From: an uncultured Porphyromonadaceae bacterium
GTDB lineage: Bacteria > Bacteroidota > Bacteroidia > Bacteroidales > UBA11471
Assembly (NCBI GenBank): GCA_900547555.1
Contig: URHG01000004.1
Coordinates: 34,717-98,716, forward strand
Direction: 5' to 3'
DNA length: 64,000 nt
Shown: positions 43,187 through 50,867 of the stretch, piece by piece
How positions within the stretch are numbered: the stretch's first letter is position 1
Layout: every line of letters begins with the position of its first letter
Made by a program: the position numbers and the translations under genes
Notes under the pieces: generated by a model
What the model was told of the DNA's origin: nothing
What the model saw: the letters and a program-made list of their open reading frames with translations, nothing else
The model's database searches: none

Positions 43187-44284
43187 CTATTCTCCTATTA
43201 TCGAGAACTCCCCGCTCTCGACCTTGAACAACCGATAATCCCCCCCGGCACGACGCACTATGGCATCGAGATATTCCCGATTGGTATCGGTTACAAAAAT
43301 CTGCCCGAAACGCTCTTGCGAAACAAGAGAAATGATACGTTCCATGCGTTGTGCATCGAGTTTGTCGAAAACATCATCGAGCAAAAGCAACGGCACAGTA
43401 TGTCCATTCCGATTCAAGTAATCGAACTGTGCCAGCTTCAAGGCTATCAAAAAAGTCTTATTCTGTCCCTGAGAACCGATGCGTCTCATCGGATACTCTC
43501 CCAAAGTCATTTCCAACTCATCTTTATGCACACCGCGCGAAGTATAACCGAGAATCAAATCGCGAGAACGCACTTCGGCCAACAAATCGCGCAAATCCCC
43601 CCTCTCGATGTGCGAGACATAAGTGAGTCCCACCTCCTCGCTCCCCCCCGAGATCGTCTCATAGAATTCCTGAAATACAGGAATGAATTCTGCAAGGAAA
43701 CGCCTTCTTGCCCGATAAATATCGGCCGCTGCAAGAGCCATCTGTTCTTCCCATATCTCATACATGGCAGGATCGGATATCTCTTGCTTCAACAACGTAT
43801 TCCGTTGCATCAGCGCTTTGTTGTAGCGAATCAGCTTATCGAGATAGGCCTTGTCGAATTGAGAAATGACCAAATCGAGAAATCGCCGACGCTCTTCACT
43901 GCCTCCTTGTATCAATTCCGAATCGGCCGGAGAAATCATAACCAAAGGGATCAGTCCTATATGATCGGACAGGCGGCTATACTCTTTCTTGTTCCGCTTG
44001 AATACTTTTTTCTGCCGGCGTTTCATTCCGCAATAAATCTCCTCGCACACATCGTCGTAGGTATAAAATCCCTGCAACATAAAGAAATCCTCACCGTGCC
44101 GGATATTCTGCGAGTCGGCCAATAACGTAGAACTTTTACAAAACGAGAGATAATAAAGGGCATCGAGCAAATTGGTTTTCCCCATGCCGTTATTGCCCAA
44201 AAAACAATTCAAGCCGGGAGAAAACTCCAAATCGGCTTGCGCTATATTTTTGAAATTAACAATCGATAACCGGGAAAGAATCAT
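43187..44284 (-). CDS. recF: DNA replication and repair protein RecF
   Basis: ABC-type ATPase that helps load RecA at gaps. From the ATG at 44284 (MILSRLSIVNFKNI) the protein is 365 residues; an upstream in-frame start at 44311 would add nine residues. Walker A is GNNGMGKT (30-37), the signature region is GSQGQNKTFLIALKLAQF and Walker B VPLLLLDDVFDKLD near the C-terminus. It heads the recF-DUF721-thioesterase transcript and is divergent from a TPR gene. dnaA and dnaN, often near recF elsewhere, are not here. Confidence 0.96.
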   Translation of the reverse strand: MILSRLSIVNFKNIAQADLEFSPGLNCFLGNNGMGKTNLLDALYYLSFCKSSTLLADSQNIRHGEDFFMLQGFYTYDDVCEEIYCGMKRRQKKVFKRNKKEYSRLSDHIGLIPLVMISPADSELIQGGSEERRRFLDLVISQFDKAYLDKLIRYNKALMQRNTLLKQEISDPAMYEIWEEQMALAAADIYRARRRFLAEFIPVFQEFYETISGGSEEVGLTYVSHIERGDLRDLLAEVRSRDLILGYTSRGVHKDELEMTLGEYPMRRIGSQGQNKTFLIALKLAQFDYLNRNGHTVPLLLLDDVFDKLDAQRMERIISLVSQERFGQIFVTDTNREYLDAIVRRAGGDYRLFKVESGEFSIIGE

Positions 44285-44434
44285 GAAGAAAACCTTTTTT
44301 ACACCTTGCAAACGTACGCAAACTTTTTCATTTTACCGGCCTCTCTTCCTCAAAAAATACCGCTCACCACCTCACCGACAACCGAAACACGCAAAAAATC
44401 AGGCCGATTTTTTTATTTATTAAAGATAAAAGCG

Positions 44435-44442
44435 TACTTTTG
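44435..44442 (+). promoter_or_regulatory. -7 promoter element of the TPR gene
   Basis: TACTTTTG matches TAnnTTTG, 42 bases before the start codon at 44485, in the divergent region with recF. Confidence 0.5.
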
Positions 44443-44484
44443 TCTGCTCAAAACAATTACCAAGCTATAAAAACGACAAAAAAT

Positions 44485-45168
44485 ATGGCACAAAAACAAA
44501 ACACTCCGGACGAAGTTGATAAAATGAACGAAGTTCTCTCATCGTCGGAACAATTTATCGAAAAGAATCAAAAAGGTATTTCCATTGTAATATTAGTCGT
44601 CGTCATCGCCGTAGGCGCATGGCTGGGGTTGCGTCATTTTTACTTCGAACCCCGCGAAGCAACAGCTTATGCCGAAATGTTCAAAGGAGAGTTCTACCTC
44701 GATGCCGACTCCTTTGCATTGGCACTCAACGGTAACGGTGCCGATTATATCGGATTCGAAGCCATTGCAAATGAATATTCGCACACCGATGCCGGCAACT
44801 TAGCTGCCGCTTATGCAGGTATTTGCTATTTCAATCTCGGCAACAACAATGAAGCCCTCAACTACTTCAAGAAATTCAAAGCCGACGATAAATTCGTATC
44901 GCCGAACGTTTTGGGCATGATCGGTAATTGCTATGCCAATATGGACCAGACGGCCGACGCTATGGCGACTTTTGAGAAAGCGGCCAAGAAAGCCGACAAT
45001 ATTCTCTTCTCGCCGTTCTACCTACAAAAAGCCGCAACTATCGCCGAAGCGACAGGCGACTATAATAAAGCACTCGCACTTTATAACCAAATAAAGAACG
45101 ACTACGCCACCTCATCGATCGCCCGGGATATAGACAAATATATCGAACGTGCTCAGGCAAAACTTTAA
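44485..45168 (+). CDS. TPR-repeat membrane protein (YfgM-like)
   Basis: A 227-residue bitopic protein: a short charged N-terminus, a membrane helix at 31-47 (GISIVILVVVIAVGAWL), and a periplasmic part built of tetratricopeptide repeats (AAAYAGICYFNLGNNNEALNYFKKF, MIGNCYANMDQTADAMATFEKAAKK, EATGDYNKALALYNQIK). The plan matches YfgM, which assists periplasmic chaperones, and related proteins of Bacteroidota. The ATG at 44485 is chosen over an upstream TTG at 44440 that lies inside the promoter. It is followed by a terminator-like hairpin and then ribH; this pairing is common in Bacteroidota (recalled). Confidence 0.85.
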   Translation: MAQKQNTPDEVDKMNEVLSSSEQFIEKNQKGISIVILVVVIAVGAWLGLRHFYFEPREATAYAEMFKGEFYLDADSFALALNGNGADYIGFEAIANEYSHTDAGNLAAAYAGICYFNLGNNNEALNYFKKFKADDKFVSPNVLGMIGNCYANMDQTADAMATFEKAAKKADNILFSPFYLQKAATIAEATGDYNKALALYNQIKNDYATSSIARDIDKYIERAQAKL

Positions 45169-45187
45169 TCTCAGTACAACCATAACC

Positions 45188-45217
45188 AAAAGGGTACCTC
45201 TCGGAGATACCCTTTTT
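45188..45217 (+). terminator. Terminator-like hairpin between the TPR gene and ribH
   Basis: AAAAGGGTACCTC pairs with GAGATACCCTTTT with one mismatch around a four-base loop, followed by T. ribH starts 30 bases later without an evident promoter of its own, so read-through is likely. Confidence 0.65.
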
Positions 45218-45247
45218 ATTTTATACTCTCTGTAAAAAACTACTGTC

Positions 45248-45739
45248 ATGGCAACAGCATATCAAAATCTATCTTCTTGTGACAACAACACCGTACCCCA
45301 CTCCCCCTTGTTGCGTGTTGCAATCGTATGTGCGGAATGGAACGCCGATATTACCGGTAAACTTCTCGAAGGAGCTTGCAACACACTCGAAAAACACGGA
45401 GTAAAGCCCGATAACATTTTCGTGGAATATGTTCCCGGAACTTACGAGTTAACTTTCGGAGCGCAACGTATGGCAGCACATTACCGCCCCGATGCCGTTA
45501 TTGTCCTCGGCTGTGTCATACAAGGAGACACTCCGCACTTCGATTATGTCTGTCAAGGAGTTACCGAAGGGACAACACACCTCAACGCAATACTCGAAAC
45601 ACCGGTCATTTTCGGAGTTCTTACCACCAATGACAAACAACAGGCCCTCGACCGAGCCGGAGGAAAATATGGGAATAAAGGCGATGAAGCAGCGGTTACC
45701 GCTATAAAAATGGCCGCTTTCGCTGCCCGTATGAAATAA
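45248..45739 (+). CDS. ribH: 6,7-dimethyl-8-ribityllumazine synthase RibH
   Basis: Forms lumazine from 5-amino-6-ribitylaminouracil and 3,4-dihydroxybutanone phosphate, the next-to-last step of riboflavin synthesis. 163 residues. The conserved parts are VAIVCAEWNADITGKLLEGA, VPGTYELTFGAQRM, VIVLGCVIQGDTPHFDYVCQGVTEG with the catalytic His in TPHFD, and FGVLTTNDKQQALDRAGG. The rest of the riboflavin pathway is not in the window. No FMN riboswitch is seen upstream. Confidence 0.97.
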   Translation: MATAYQNLSSCDNNTVPHSPLLRVAIVCAEWNADITGKLLEGACNTLEKHGVKPDNIFVEYVPGTYELTFGAQRMAAHYRPDAVIVLGCVIQGDTPHFDYVCQGVTEGTTHLNAILETPVIFGVLTTNDKQQALDRAGGKYGNKGDEAAVTAIKMAAFAARMK

Positions 45740-45758
45740 TAGTTCTCCTTAATGAATA

Positions 45759-45788
45759 AAACGCCCCGATAGTTTTATCGGGGCGTTT
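45759..45788. terminator. Bidirectional terminator between ribH and the Nudix gene
   Basis: AAACGCCCCGAT (45759-45770) pairs perfectly with ATCGGGGCGTTT (45777-45788), loop of six, between converging genes. Confidence 0.9.
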
Positions 45789-45815
45789 ATCATTTATATG
45801 AAAATAACCTGCACA

Positions 45816-46388
45816 TCAAACTTTTCCTTCCGACGACATAGAGATATATTTCCACAACGGCGCGGCATGTAAAGCCTGCAATACCCCATTGCAATCGAGC
45901 AAAGCCCGCACCTCTTCGAGAGAAAGCAACTCTACGGCAATATCCTCGGTAGGTTCGAGATGCTGACTTTCTATCCGTTCCACATTCCGAGCCAGATAAC
46001 AATAAGTAAGATTGGTATGCGTACCGGGATTGGGCGAAAGAATCATCAACTCCTCCCATTCGCCATTACCATAACCGGTCTCTTCGAGCAATTCCCGACG
46101 AGCCGCTTCAAGTGGAGAAGCATCGTCGGGTTCACACACTCCGGCACATAGCTCATACGATACCAATCCCACCGCATGCCGATACTGACGCTCGAAAACA
46201 TACTTTCCGTCGACGGTAACAGCAATCACATTTACCCAATCGGGATATTCGAAAACATAATAATTCGGTATTTCGTTCCCATTCGGCAGTTGCACCCGCT
46301 CTTCCCGCACCGTAAACCAGGGTTTCTCTGCCAAATAACGGCTATTCACCACTTTCCACGGCTTTATCATTTCCTCTTCCATATCCAT
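45816..46388 (-). CDS. Nudix hydrolase (ADP-ribose pyrophosphatase-like)
   Basis: A 190-residue Nudix protein that probably hydrolyses a nucleoside diphosphate derivative. The Nudix box C-terminal half is perfect (RELLEETGYG), but the first half reads GVCEPDDASPLEAAR, with one residue more than the usual G-x5-E-x7 spacing and Asp/Ala where the first Glu is expected. The N-terminal part (YYVFEYPDWVNVIAVTVDGKYVFERQYRHAVG) is like ADP-ribose pyrophosphatases. The three downstream Nudix glutamates that bind metal are present, so activity is likely. Monocistronic; divergent from the methyltransferase gene. Confidence 0.88.
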   Translation of the reverse strand: MDMEEEMIKPWKVVNSRYLAEKPWFTVREERVQLPNGNEIPNYYVFEYPDWVNVIAVTVDGKYVFERQYRHAVGLVSYELCAGVCEPDDASPLEAARRELLEETGYGNGEWEELMILSPNPGTHTNLTYCYLARNVERIESQHLEPTEDIAVELLSLEEVRALLDCNGVLQALHAAPLWKYISMSSEGKV

Positions 46389-46491
46389 ATTAACTTTTAA
46401 AGGACCTCTATCTCATACAAAGATGAGAAAAAACGACGGTTACACAACCGTATCCACATAAAAAAAACTTTCATTTATACCGGAAAACGCT

Positions 46492-46499
46492 TATTTTTG
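46492..46499 (+). promoter_or_regulatory. -7 promoter element of the methyltransferase gene
   Basis: TATTTTTG fits TAnnTTTG, 14 bases before the ATG at 46514, giving a very short leader. Confidence 0.45.
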
Positions 46500-46513
46500 T
46501 ATAAGTCAAATAA

Positions 46514-47224
46514 ATGTCCATGTACAGCCGTCTCAATGTAAAACAATTCTGTCTGCGCAAAATACGCAAAATACGCCATAGAAAAGGTTATGGCGTACAT
46601 TCTCCTTTTGCTTACGGCCTTATCACGAAAGTCATTGAAGAGAAATCGGACTATTACGCCTACCAGCAAATCGAGGATCTGCACCGGACTTTACACGACA
46701 GACCGAATTTCAATAAACGTAAATGCCGATTGCTGTTCCGCATTGCCAACCGCTTCAAACCCCGATGCATTATCGAATGCGGAAGCGAAGGGGGATATTC
46801 AACGCTTTATTTGCAAAAAGGATGTCCGACTGCCCGACTGTTTTGTATCGAACCCGATCCCATTCGCCGTGCAACCGCAGAACAGTTGCTTATGCACCTG
46901 CCGGGAAATGTAACCTATATCGACCAAACGATTCCCGAAGGGCTCTCTTTTTTACACAGAGAAAAGATCGAGCCGCACCTTATCTATTTGCACAGCCTCT
47001 CCGATGCCTCGCAATATCAGAAAGCATTCGAGCAAATCGGCCCGTTCTTATGCGAAAAAAGTATCATAATCGTCGACGGAATAAGACAAGAAAAAGAAAT
47101 TTTCCGTACTTGGGAAAATTTCTCGAAGAACGGGAAAATACGAGTTACATTCGACCTCTACAATCTGGTCATAGCAACATGTAACCCCAAACTCAACAAG
47201 CAAAACTATATCGTCGCTTTCTGA
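46514..47224 (+). CDS. Class I SAM-dependent methyltransferase-like protein
   Basis: A 236-residue protein with the Rossmann-type SAM-binding order: motif I IIECGSEGGYSTLYLQKG (about 94-111), the acidic end of strand 2 LFCIEPDP, and a strand-4 region PHLIYLHSL. The basic N-terminus (RKIRKIRHRKGYGVHSPFAYGLITKVIEE) contains the GYGVHSPFAY motif seen in a Bacteroidota-specific group of this family. The usual Asp/Asn in strand 4 is replaced (LIYLHS), so the catalytic residue is uncertain. Substrate unknown. A cobalamin adenosyltransferase follows after 57 bases. Confidence 0.78.
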   Translation: MSMYSRLNVKQFCLRKIRKIRHRKGYGVHSPFAYGLITKVIEEKSDYYAYQQIEDLHRTLHDRPNFNKRKCRLLFRIANRFKPRCIIECGSEGGYSTLYLQKGCPTARLFCIEPDPIRRATAEQLLMHLPGNVTYIDQTIPEGLSFLHREKIEPHLIYLHSLSDASQYQKAFEQIGPFLCEKSIIIVDGIRQEKEIFRTWENFSKNGKIRVTFDLYNLVIATCNPKLNKQNYIVAF

Positions 47225-47281
47225 AAAAAGAATAATTCTGCAAACCCGGCCACCCGTACCGGCATTATAAAGAAAAAAGAT

Positions 47282-47851
47282 ATGAAAAAAAGTAACATTT
47301 ATACCGGCACTGGCGATAAGGGAGAAACATCTCTTGTCGGGGGAAAGCGTGTTTCCAAACAAGATATCCGACTCGAATCCTACGGCACCATCGATGAATT
47401 GAACGCCCACATCGGATTTCTCAGGACTTTACTGCCTCCAAATATGCATGACGACGCACATACGTTGCTCGACATACAACACCGGCTTTTTTCCATAGGT
47501 TCGTATCTCGCCACCGACACAAGCGACACAGCCTTGCGAGATGCCAGTCGGATATACCCCGAAGATGTCGAACGACTCGAACAGCGTATCGACATTCTCG
47601 ACTCGACACTTCCCCCTCTACGCAACTTTATACTTCCGGGAGGAACGACAGCCTCCGCACAAGCTCATGTATGTCGCACCGTCTGCCGACGGGCCGAAAG
47701 ACGCATTTGCGAATTGCACGCTACCCACCCGGTCGATTTGTTATTATTGCGATACATCAACCGTTTGTCTGATTATCTTTTCATTCTTTCTCGTCAATGC
47801 AACTTATCCGAAGAAAAAGAAGAAATTTATTGGGATAAAGGTTGCAAATGA
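47282..47851 (+). CDS. Cob(I)alamin adenosyltransferase, PduO type
   Basis: Transfers the adenosyl group of ATP to reduced cobalamin, giving coenzyme B12. 189 residues with the PduO-type N-terminus KSNIYTGTGDKGETSLVGGKRVSK (ATP site), ESYGTIDELNAHIGFLR, the RICRRAERRI-like helix (HVCRTVCRRAERRICEL), and the final LLLLRYINRLSDYLFILSRQ. Needed for B12-dependent enzymes such as methylmalonyl-CoA mutase in the propionate/succinate route of Bacteroidota. No B12 riboswitch is seen before it, though the 57-base gap would not hold one. Confidence 0.94.
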   Translation: MKKSNIYTGTGDKGETSLVGGKRVSKQDIRLESYGTIDELNAHIGFLRTLLPPNMHDDAHTLLDIQHRLFSIGSYLATDTSDTALRDASRIYPEDVERLEQRIDILDSTLPPLRNFILPGGTTASAQAHVCRTVCRRAERRICELHATHPVDLLLLRYINRLSDYLFILSRQCNLSEEKEEIYWDKGCK

Positions 47852-47871
47852 AAATTTTTATTCTACTTTTG
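47842..47871 (+). promoter_or_regulatory. Complete promoter (TTG-N19-TACTTTTG) of the DUF2795 gene
   Basis: A -33 TTG at 47842-47844 and a -7 element TACTTTTG at 47864-47871 are 19 bases apart, the expected Bacteroidota arrangement. It overlaps the end of the adenosyltransferase gene and lies 34 bases before the start at 47906. Confidence 0.55.
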
Positions 47872-47905
47872 CGGAAAAATTCAAAACCGTTCAAATAATT
47901 TCATT

Positions 47906-48127
47906 ATGTATTGGACTTTGGAATTAGCATCGAAACTCGAAGATGCACCCTGGCCTGCCACCAAAGACGAGCTTATCGATTATGCCATGCGTTCGGGAGC
48001 TCCGCTCGAAGTCATCGAGAATCTTCAAGAAATGGAAGATGAAGGTGAAATCTATGAGTGTATCGAAGACATTTGGCCCGACTACCCCAGCAAAGAAGAC
48101 TTCTTCTTCAACGAGGAGGAGTATTGA
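47906..48127 (+). CDS. DUF2795 small acidic protein
   Basis: A 73-residue very acidic protein: MYWTLELASKLEDAPWPATKDELIDYAMRSGAPLEVIENLQEMEDEGEIYECIEDIWPDYPSKEDFFF pattern, with the DUF2795 core (LEDAPWPATKDELIDYAMR). DUF2795 proteins are conserved in Bacteroidota and unknown in function; the fold resembles a small helical adaptor. Own promoter and terminator, so monocistronic. Confidence 0.85.
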   Translation: MYWTLELASKLEDAPWPATKDELIDYAMRSGAPLEVIENLQEMEDEGEIYECIEDIWPDYPSKEDFFFNEEEY

Positions 48128-48142
48128 TCATATCGGACAAGT

Positions 48143-48174
48143 AAAAAAACAGTCTCTAAACGAGACTGTTTTTT
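48143..48174 (+). terminator. Terminator of the DUF2795 gene
   Basis: A run of seven A plus CAGTCTC pairs with GAGACTG plus a T run around a five-base loop, just after the stop codon. Confidence 0.9.
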
Positions 48175-48213
48175 ATATCCAAAAGTACGAATTTATCGAA
48201 AAAAAACGGTATT

Positions 48214-48600
48214 ATGATACTAAGGAATTTATTATGGGTAGGACTGGGAAGTTTCGCGGGAGGAGCGTTACGTTATCTCATTGCCCAGTTTACCCGAACA
48301 CACGGTCTCGACGGTTCTTTTCCGTGGGGTACATTCATCGTCAACTTGACCGGATGTTTTCTTTTGGGTCTTTTATTCGGACTTTCGAGTCGTTGCCCTA
48401 TTTTTTCCGATGAAATCAGACTATTGCTCATGGTTGGATTTTGCGGAGGATTCACCACTTTTTCTTCTTTCATTCAAGAAAACGTCTTGTTGCTTCAAAC
48501 TGGACAATACACAACGATTGTTCTCTATACATTGACCAGCCTTATCGGAGGTACGGCATTATTTTTTCTGGGTGTTTTGCTCGTAAAAAGTTTTTCTTAA
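48214..48600 (+). CDS. crcB: Fluoride exporter CrcB (Fluc)
   Basis: Small dual-topology membrane channel that exports fluoride. 128 residues, four hydrophobic helices. Family marks: GLGSFAGGALRYLIAQF, FPWGTFIVNLTGCFLLGLL, and GFCGGFTTFSSFIQE with the conserved phenylalanines that line the fluoride path. A single homodimeric gene; no fluoride riboswitch is recognisable in the 86-base upstream gap, which holds only a terminator and an A-rich leader. Confidence 0.95.
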   Translation: MILRNLLWVGLGSFAGGALRYLIAQFTRTHGLDGSFPWGTFIVNLTGCFLLGLLFGLSSRCPIFSDEIRLLLMVGFCGGFTTFSSFIQENVLLLQTGQYTTIVLYTLTSLIGGTALFFLGVLLVKSFS

Positions 48601-48638
48601 CAATATCTGTATTTTTCAAAAAAGGTCGGCAATACTTC

Positions 48639-50867
48639 TCAACCTGCATAACTATGCATACCCCCGAGAAAATAGTTTACACCGAAATAGGTCATCAGTA
48701 CGGTAAAAAACGCACCTAAAAGATAGAGATGCAAGACTTTATCCCGACCGAACGCAGGCAACCAACCGGTATGTACCGGCAACATATAGACCAATAACGT
48801 AATCAACGCCCATACTTCTTTCGGATCCCAACTCCAATAGGCTCCCCAAGAAACATTTGCCCAAACGGCCCCGATGAAGATTCCCAAAGATAACAGACAT
48901 AAAGCCGGATAGAGCAGAAACCGAGAGAAAACTGCCTGTATATGCCAAATGTCTGAATCGGAAGAAAAACATCGAACAAGATAAGCCGACAGACTATTGA
49001 GAAACGTAAATGACAATAGAGCGTAAGCTGCCATGATACAACTCACATGGAGACTCAACAACGGAGATGATAAGACCGGCATTAAAGGCGTAATCTGCGG
49101 ATTCATTTGGTTGATATGACTGATCAACAATGAAAATCCCGACAACAGCAATCCGAACGGTAACACCCACTTGAATCGCTGCCAAAACACAGATGCGAAT
49201 AAAAGAACAAACCAAGCCATCGACAACATCGTTTCATAGCCGTTTCCGAAAGGTAACCGCCCACTGATAACTGTGCGCAAAACAATGACAAAAGAAAGCA
49301 GCAACAACGAAATAACCTGCCAACCGATAAAAATACACTCTATCGCCCGTCTGTTCCTACGACATTTTCCCGGACACGCCGTCCACCAAAGATAAAAGCC
49401 AAATGCAATGAGACCGACAACCAAATTAACCCGAGAGAGTATCGTAGCAAAAGGAAGTGTATTGTACAATTTTTCAATCGTAATCCGACTGTCGGACAAG
49501 ACCGTCTCTCCCCCCATCTTGTGTTGAAAACGTTTCAATCCTTCAATCGCGTCATGTAACGCAGCAGCATCATTGTCTTTAATCGCCGAATACATCAACG
49601 GAAAAATTCCGTGAACAACTTGTGCAACCACCGTATCTACCCCAACGGGTAATTCCGAGACCGGCGAACGCCATACCGTACGGCCATCGACTTCAAAAGG
49701 AAATACCGGCAACATTTCTCCGCTTTGCTGCATAATGACAAGCTGAACCTTTTCATCGACTTCCCTCACGGCACGGCTGAAAGCATCTTGGCTTCCGTCC
49801 CGATAAGCCCGCATACAATAGGGTTCGAGACGATACTGTCGCTCCGAGTCGAAAAAATCGGCAAAAGCAGCATATTCATTCAATCCAAGCAAACGGCACA
49901 ATTCCTTGTTTTTAATATGTATCATCGGCTCGAACTGCCACTCTTGCGGGAAGAAAAGCCAACCCGTGAAAACCTGCTCGGGTGTAAAGTCTCCATAGAA
50001 ATCCCGCCCCGTAAGTTTACGGGTAAAATCGATGGCCAATGTCTGTACAGGAACAATACGATCATTGAAAAGTACCTGTACTGTTCCAAATTCTTCGGCA
50101 CTTCGAGGAGACAATGTTGTAGGAGCAGCATAAAGATTACCAGTAACCAATAAAAAAAACGGAATCATCGCAAGTTTCGTCAGGGAAAGATGTCGTGCCA
50201 ACTGCCGAAAACGTCCTTGTGGATCAAACAAAAGCCATACAAAAGAGAGAAACAACAAAAAATAACCTGCATAAGTTACCGGAATGCCGTAAATATCCCG
50301 ACTAAGAGAAAGCCAGCTGCCTCTACCGTCCTCATCGAACGACGACTGATAAAAACGCCAACCCTCATACACGGCGATACGATTCATCGAAATACGATAA
50401 GACGCGACATTTCCCGAAAACGGCCGAATATCGATCTCCGAAATAAAATCGGACGGAGCATGTGTACCCGGATAATAATCGATGGAAAAACGAGTCAGTG
50501 TAACCGTAAACGGCAAACGTGCTTTTTCCTTTTCTCCGGTCAGATAATCCGATGTCGGAATTCCCTCTTTCAGGTGTATCACGCCATCATAAGCCGTAAA
50601 CCGTGTCAGCAATGCCCCCAATAAAATAACGACAAAAGAGAAATGCAGACACAAAACCGCAGGGCGTAAAGAAACCCGACGCAACAAAAGCAGAAACAGA
50701 GCGGCAACTACCAAAAGTGTCCACATTGCCGTAAACCATACCGAACCGTAAACATGAGAAAAGGCCCAATCCGTACCTCGGTATTTTTCAAAAAAAGTAG
50801 TTGCCGACAACAAAAGAATGACGGCAACCACCAAAGCCAAACATATATTTTGAAGTTTTTTCTTCAT
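48639..50867 (-). CDS. ccsBA: Fused cytochrome c synthase ResB-CcsA (System II)
   Basis: Integral membrane protein that exports heme and attaches it to CxxCH motifs in the periplasm. From the ATG at 50867 it has 742 residues; a longer frame to 50945 overlaps the Rid gene and is rejected. The N-terminal half is ResB-like (four helices, a large periplasmic loop, e.g. TRFTAYDGVIHLKEGIPTSD), the C-terminal half (from about 470) is CcsA-like with the heme-handling WWD motif NVSWGAYWSWDPKEVW at about 670-686 and conserved flanking histidines. It is the last gene of the imelysin/DUF1111 operon; its start overlaps the Rid stop by one base (TGATG). Two other proteins of the operon have CxxCH motifs and would be its clients. 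Confidence 0.92.
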   Translation of the reverse strand: MKKKLQNICLALVVAVILLLSATTFFEKYRGTDWAFSHVYGSVWFTAMWTLLVVAALFLLLLRRVSLRPAVLCLHFSFVVILLGALLTRFTAYDGVIHLKEGIPTSDYLTGEKEKARLPFTVTLTRFSIDYYPGTHAPSDFISEIDIRPFSGNVASYRISMNRIAVYEGWRFYQSSFDEDGRGSWLSLSRDIYGIPVTYAGYFLLFLSFVWLLFDPQGRFRQLARHLSLTKLAMIPFFLLVTGNLYAAPTTLSPRSAEEFGTVQVLFNDRIVPVQTLAIDFTRKLTGRDFYGDFTPEQVFTGWLFFPQEWQFEPMIHIKNKELCRLLGLNEYAAFADFFDSERQYRLEPYCMRAYRDGSQDAFSRAVREVDEKVQLVIMQQSGEMLPVFPFEVDGRTVWRSPVSELPVGVDTVVAQVVHGIFPLMYSAIKDNDAAALHDAIEGLKRFQHKMGGETVLSDSRITIEKLYNTLPFATILSRVNLVVGLIAFGFYLWWTACPGKCRRNRRAIECIFIGWQVISLLLLSFVIVLRTVISGRLPFGNGYETMLSMAWFVLLFASVFWQRFKWVLPFGLLLSGFSLLISHINQMNPQITPLMPVLSSPLLSLHVSCIMAAYALLSFTFLNSLSAYLVRCFSSDSDIWHIQAVFSRFLLYPALCLLSLGIFIGAVWANVSWGAYWSWDPKEVWALITLLVYMLPVHTGWLPAFGRDKVLHLYLLGAFFTVLMTYFGVNYFLGGMHSYAG

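Noticed and set aside
43181..44125. Plus-strand open frame of 314 codons
   Set aside because: Antisense to recF, whose Walker motifs are clear.
48128..48213. Fluoride riboswitch upstream of crcB
   Set aside because: The gap contains only the terminator of the previous gene and an A-rich leader; the conserved pseudoknot bases of the crcB motif were not seen.
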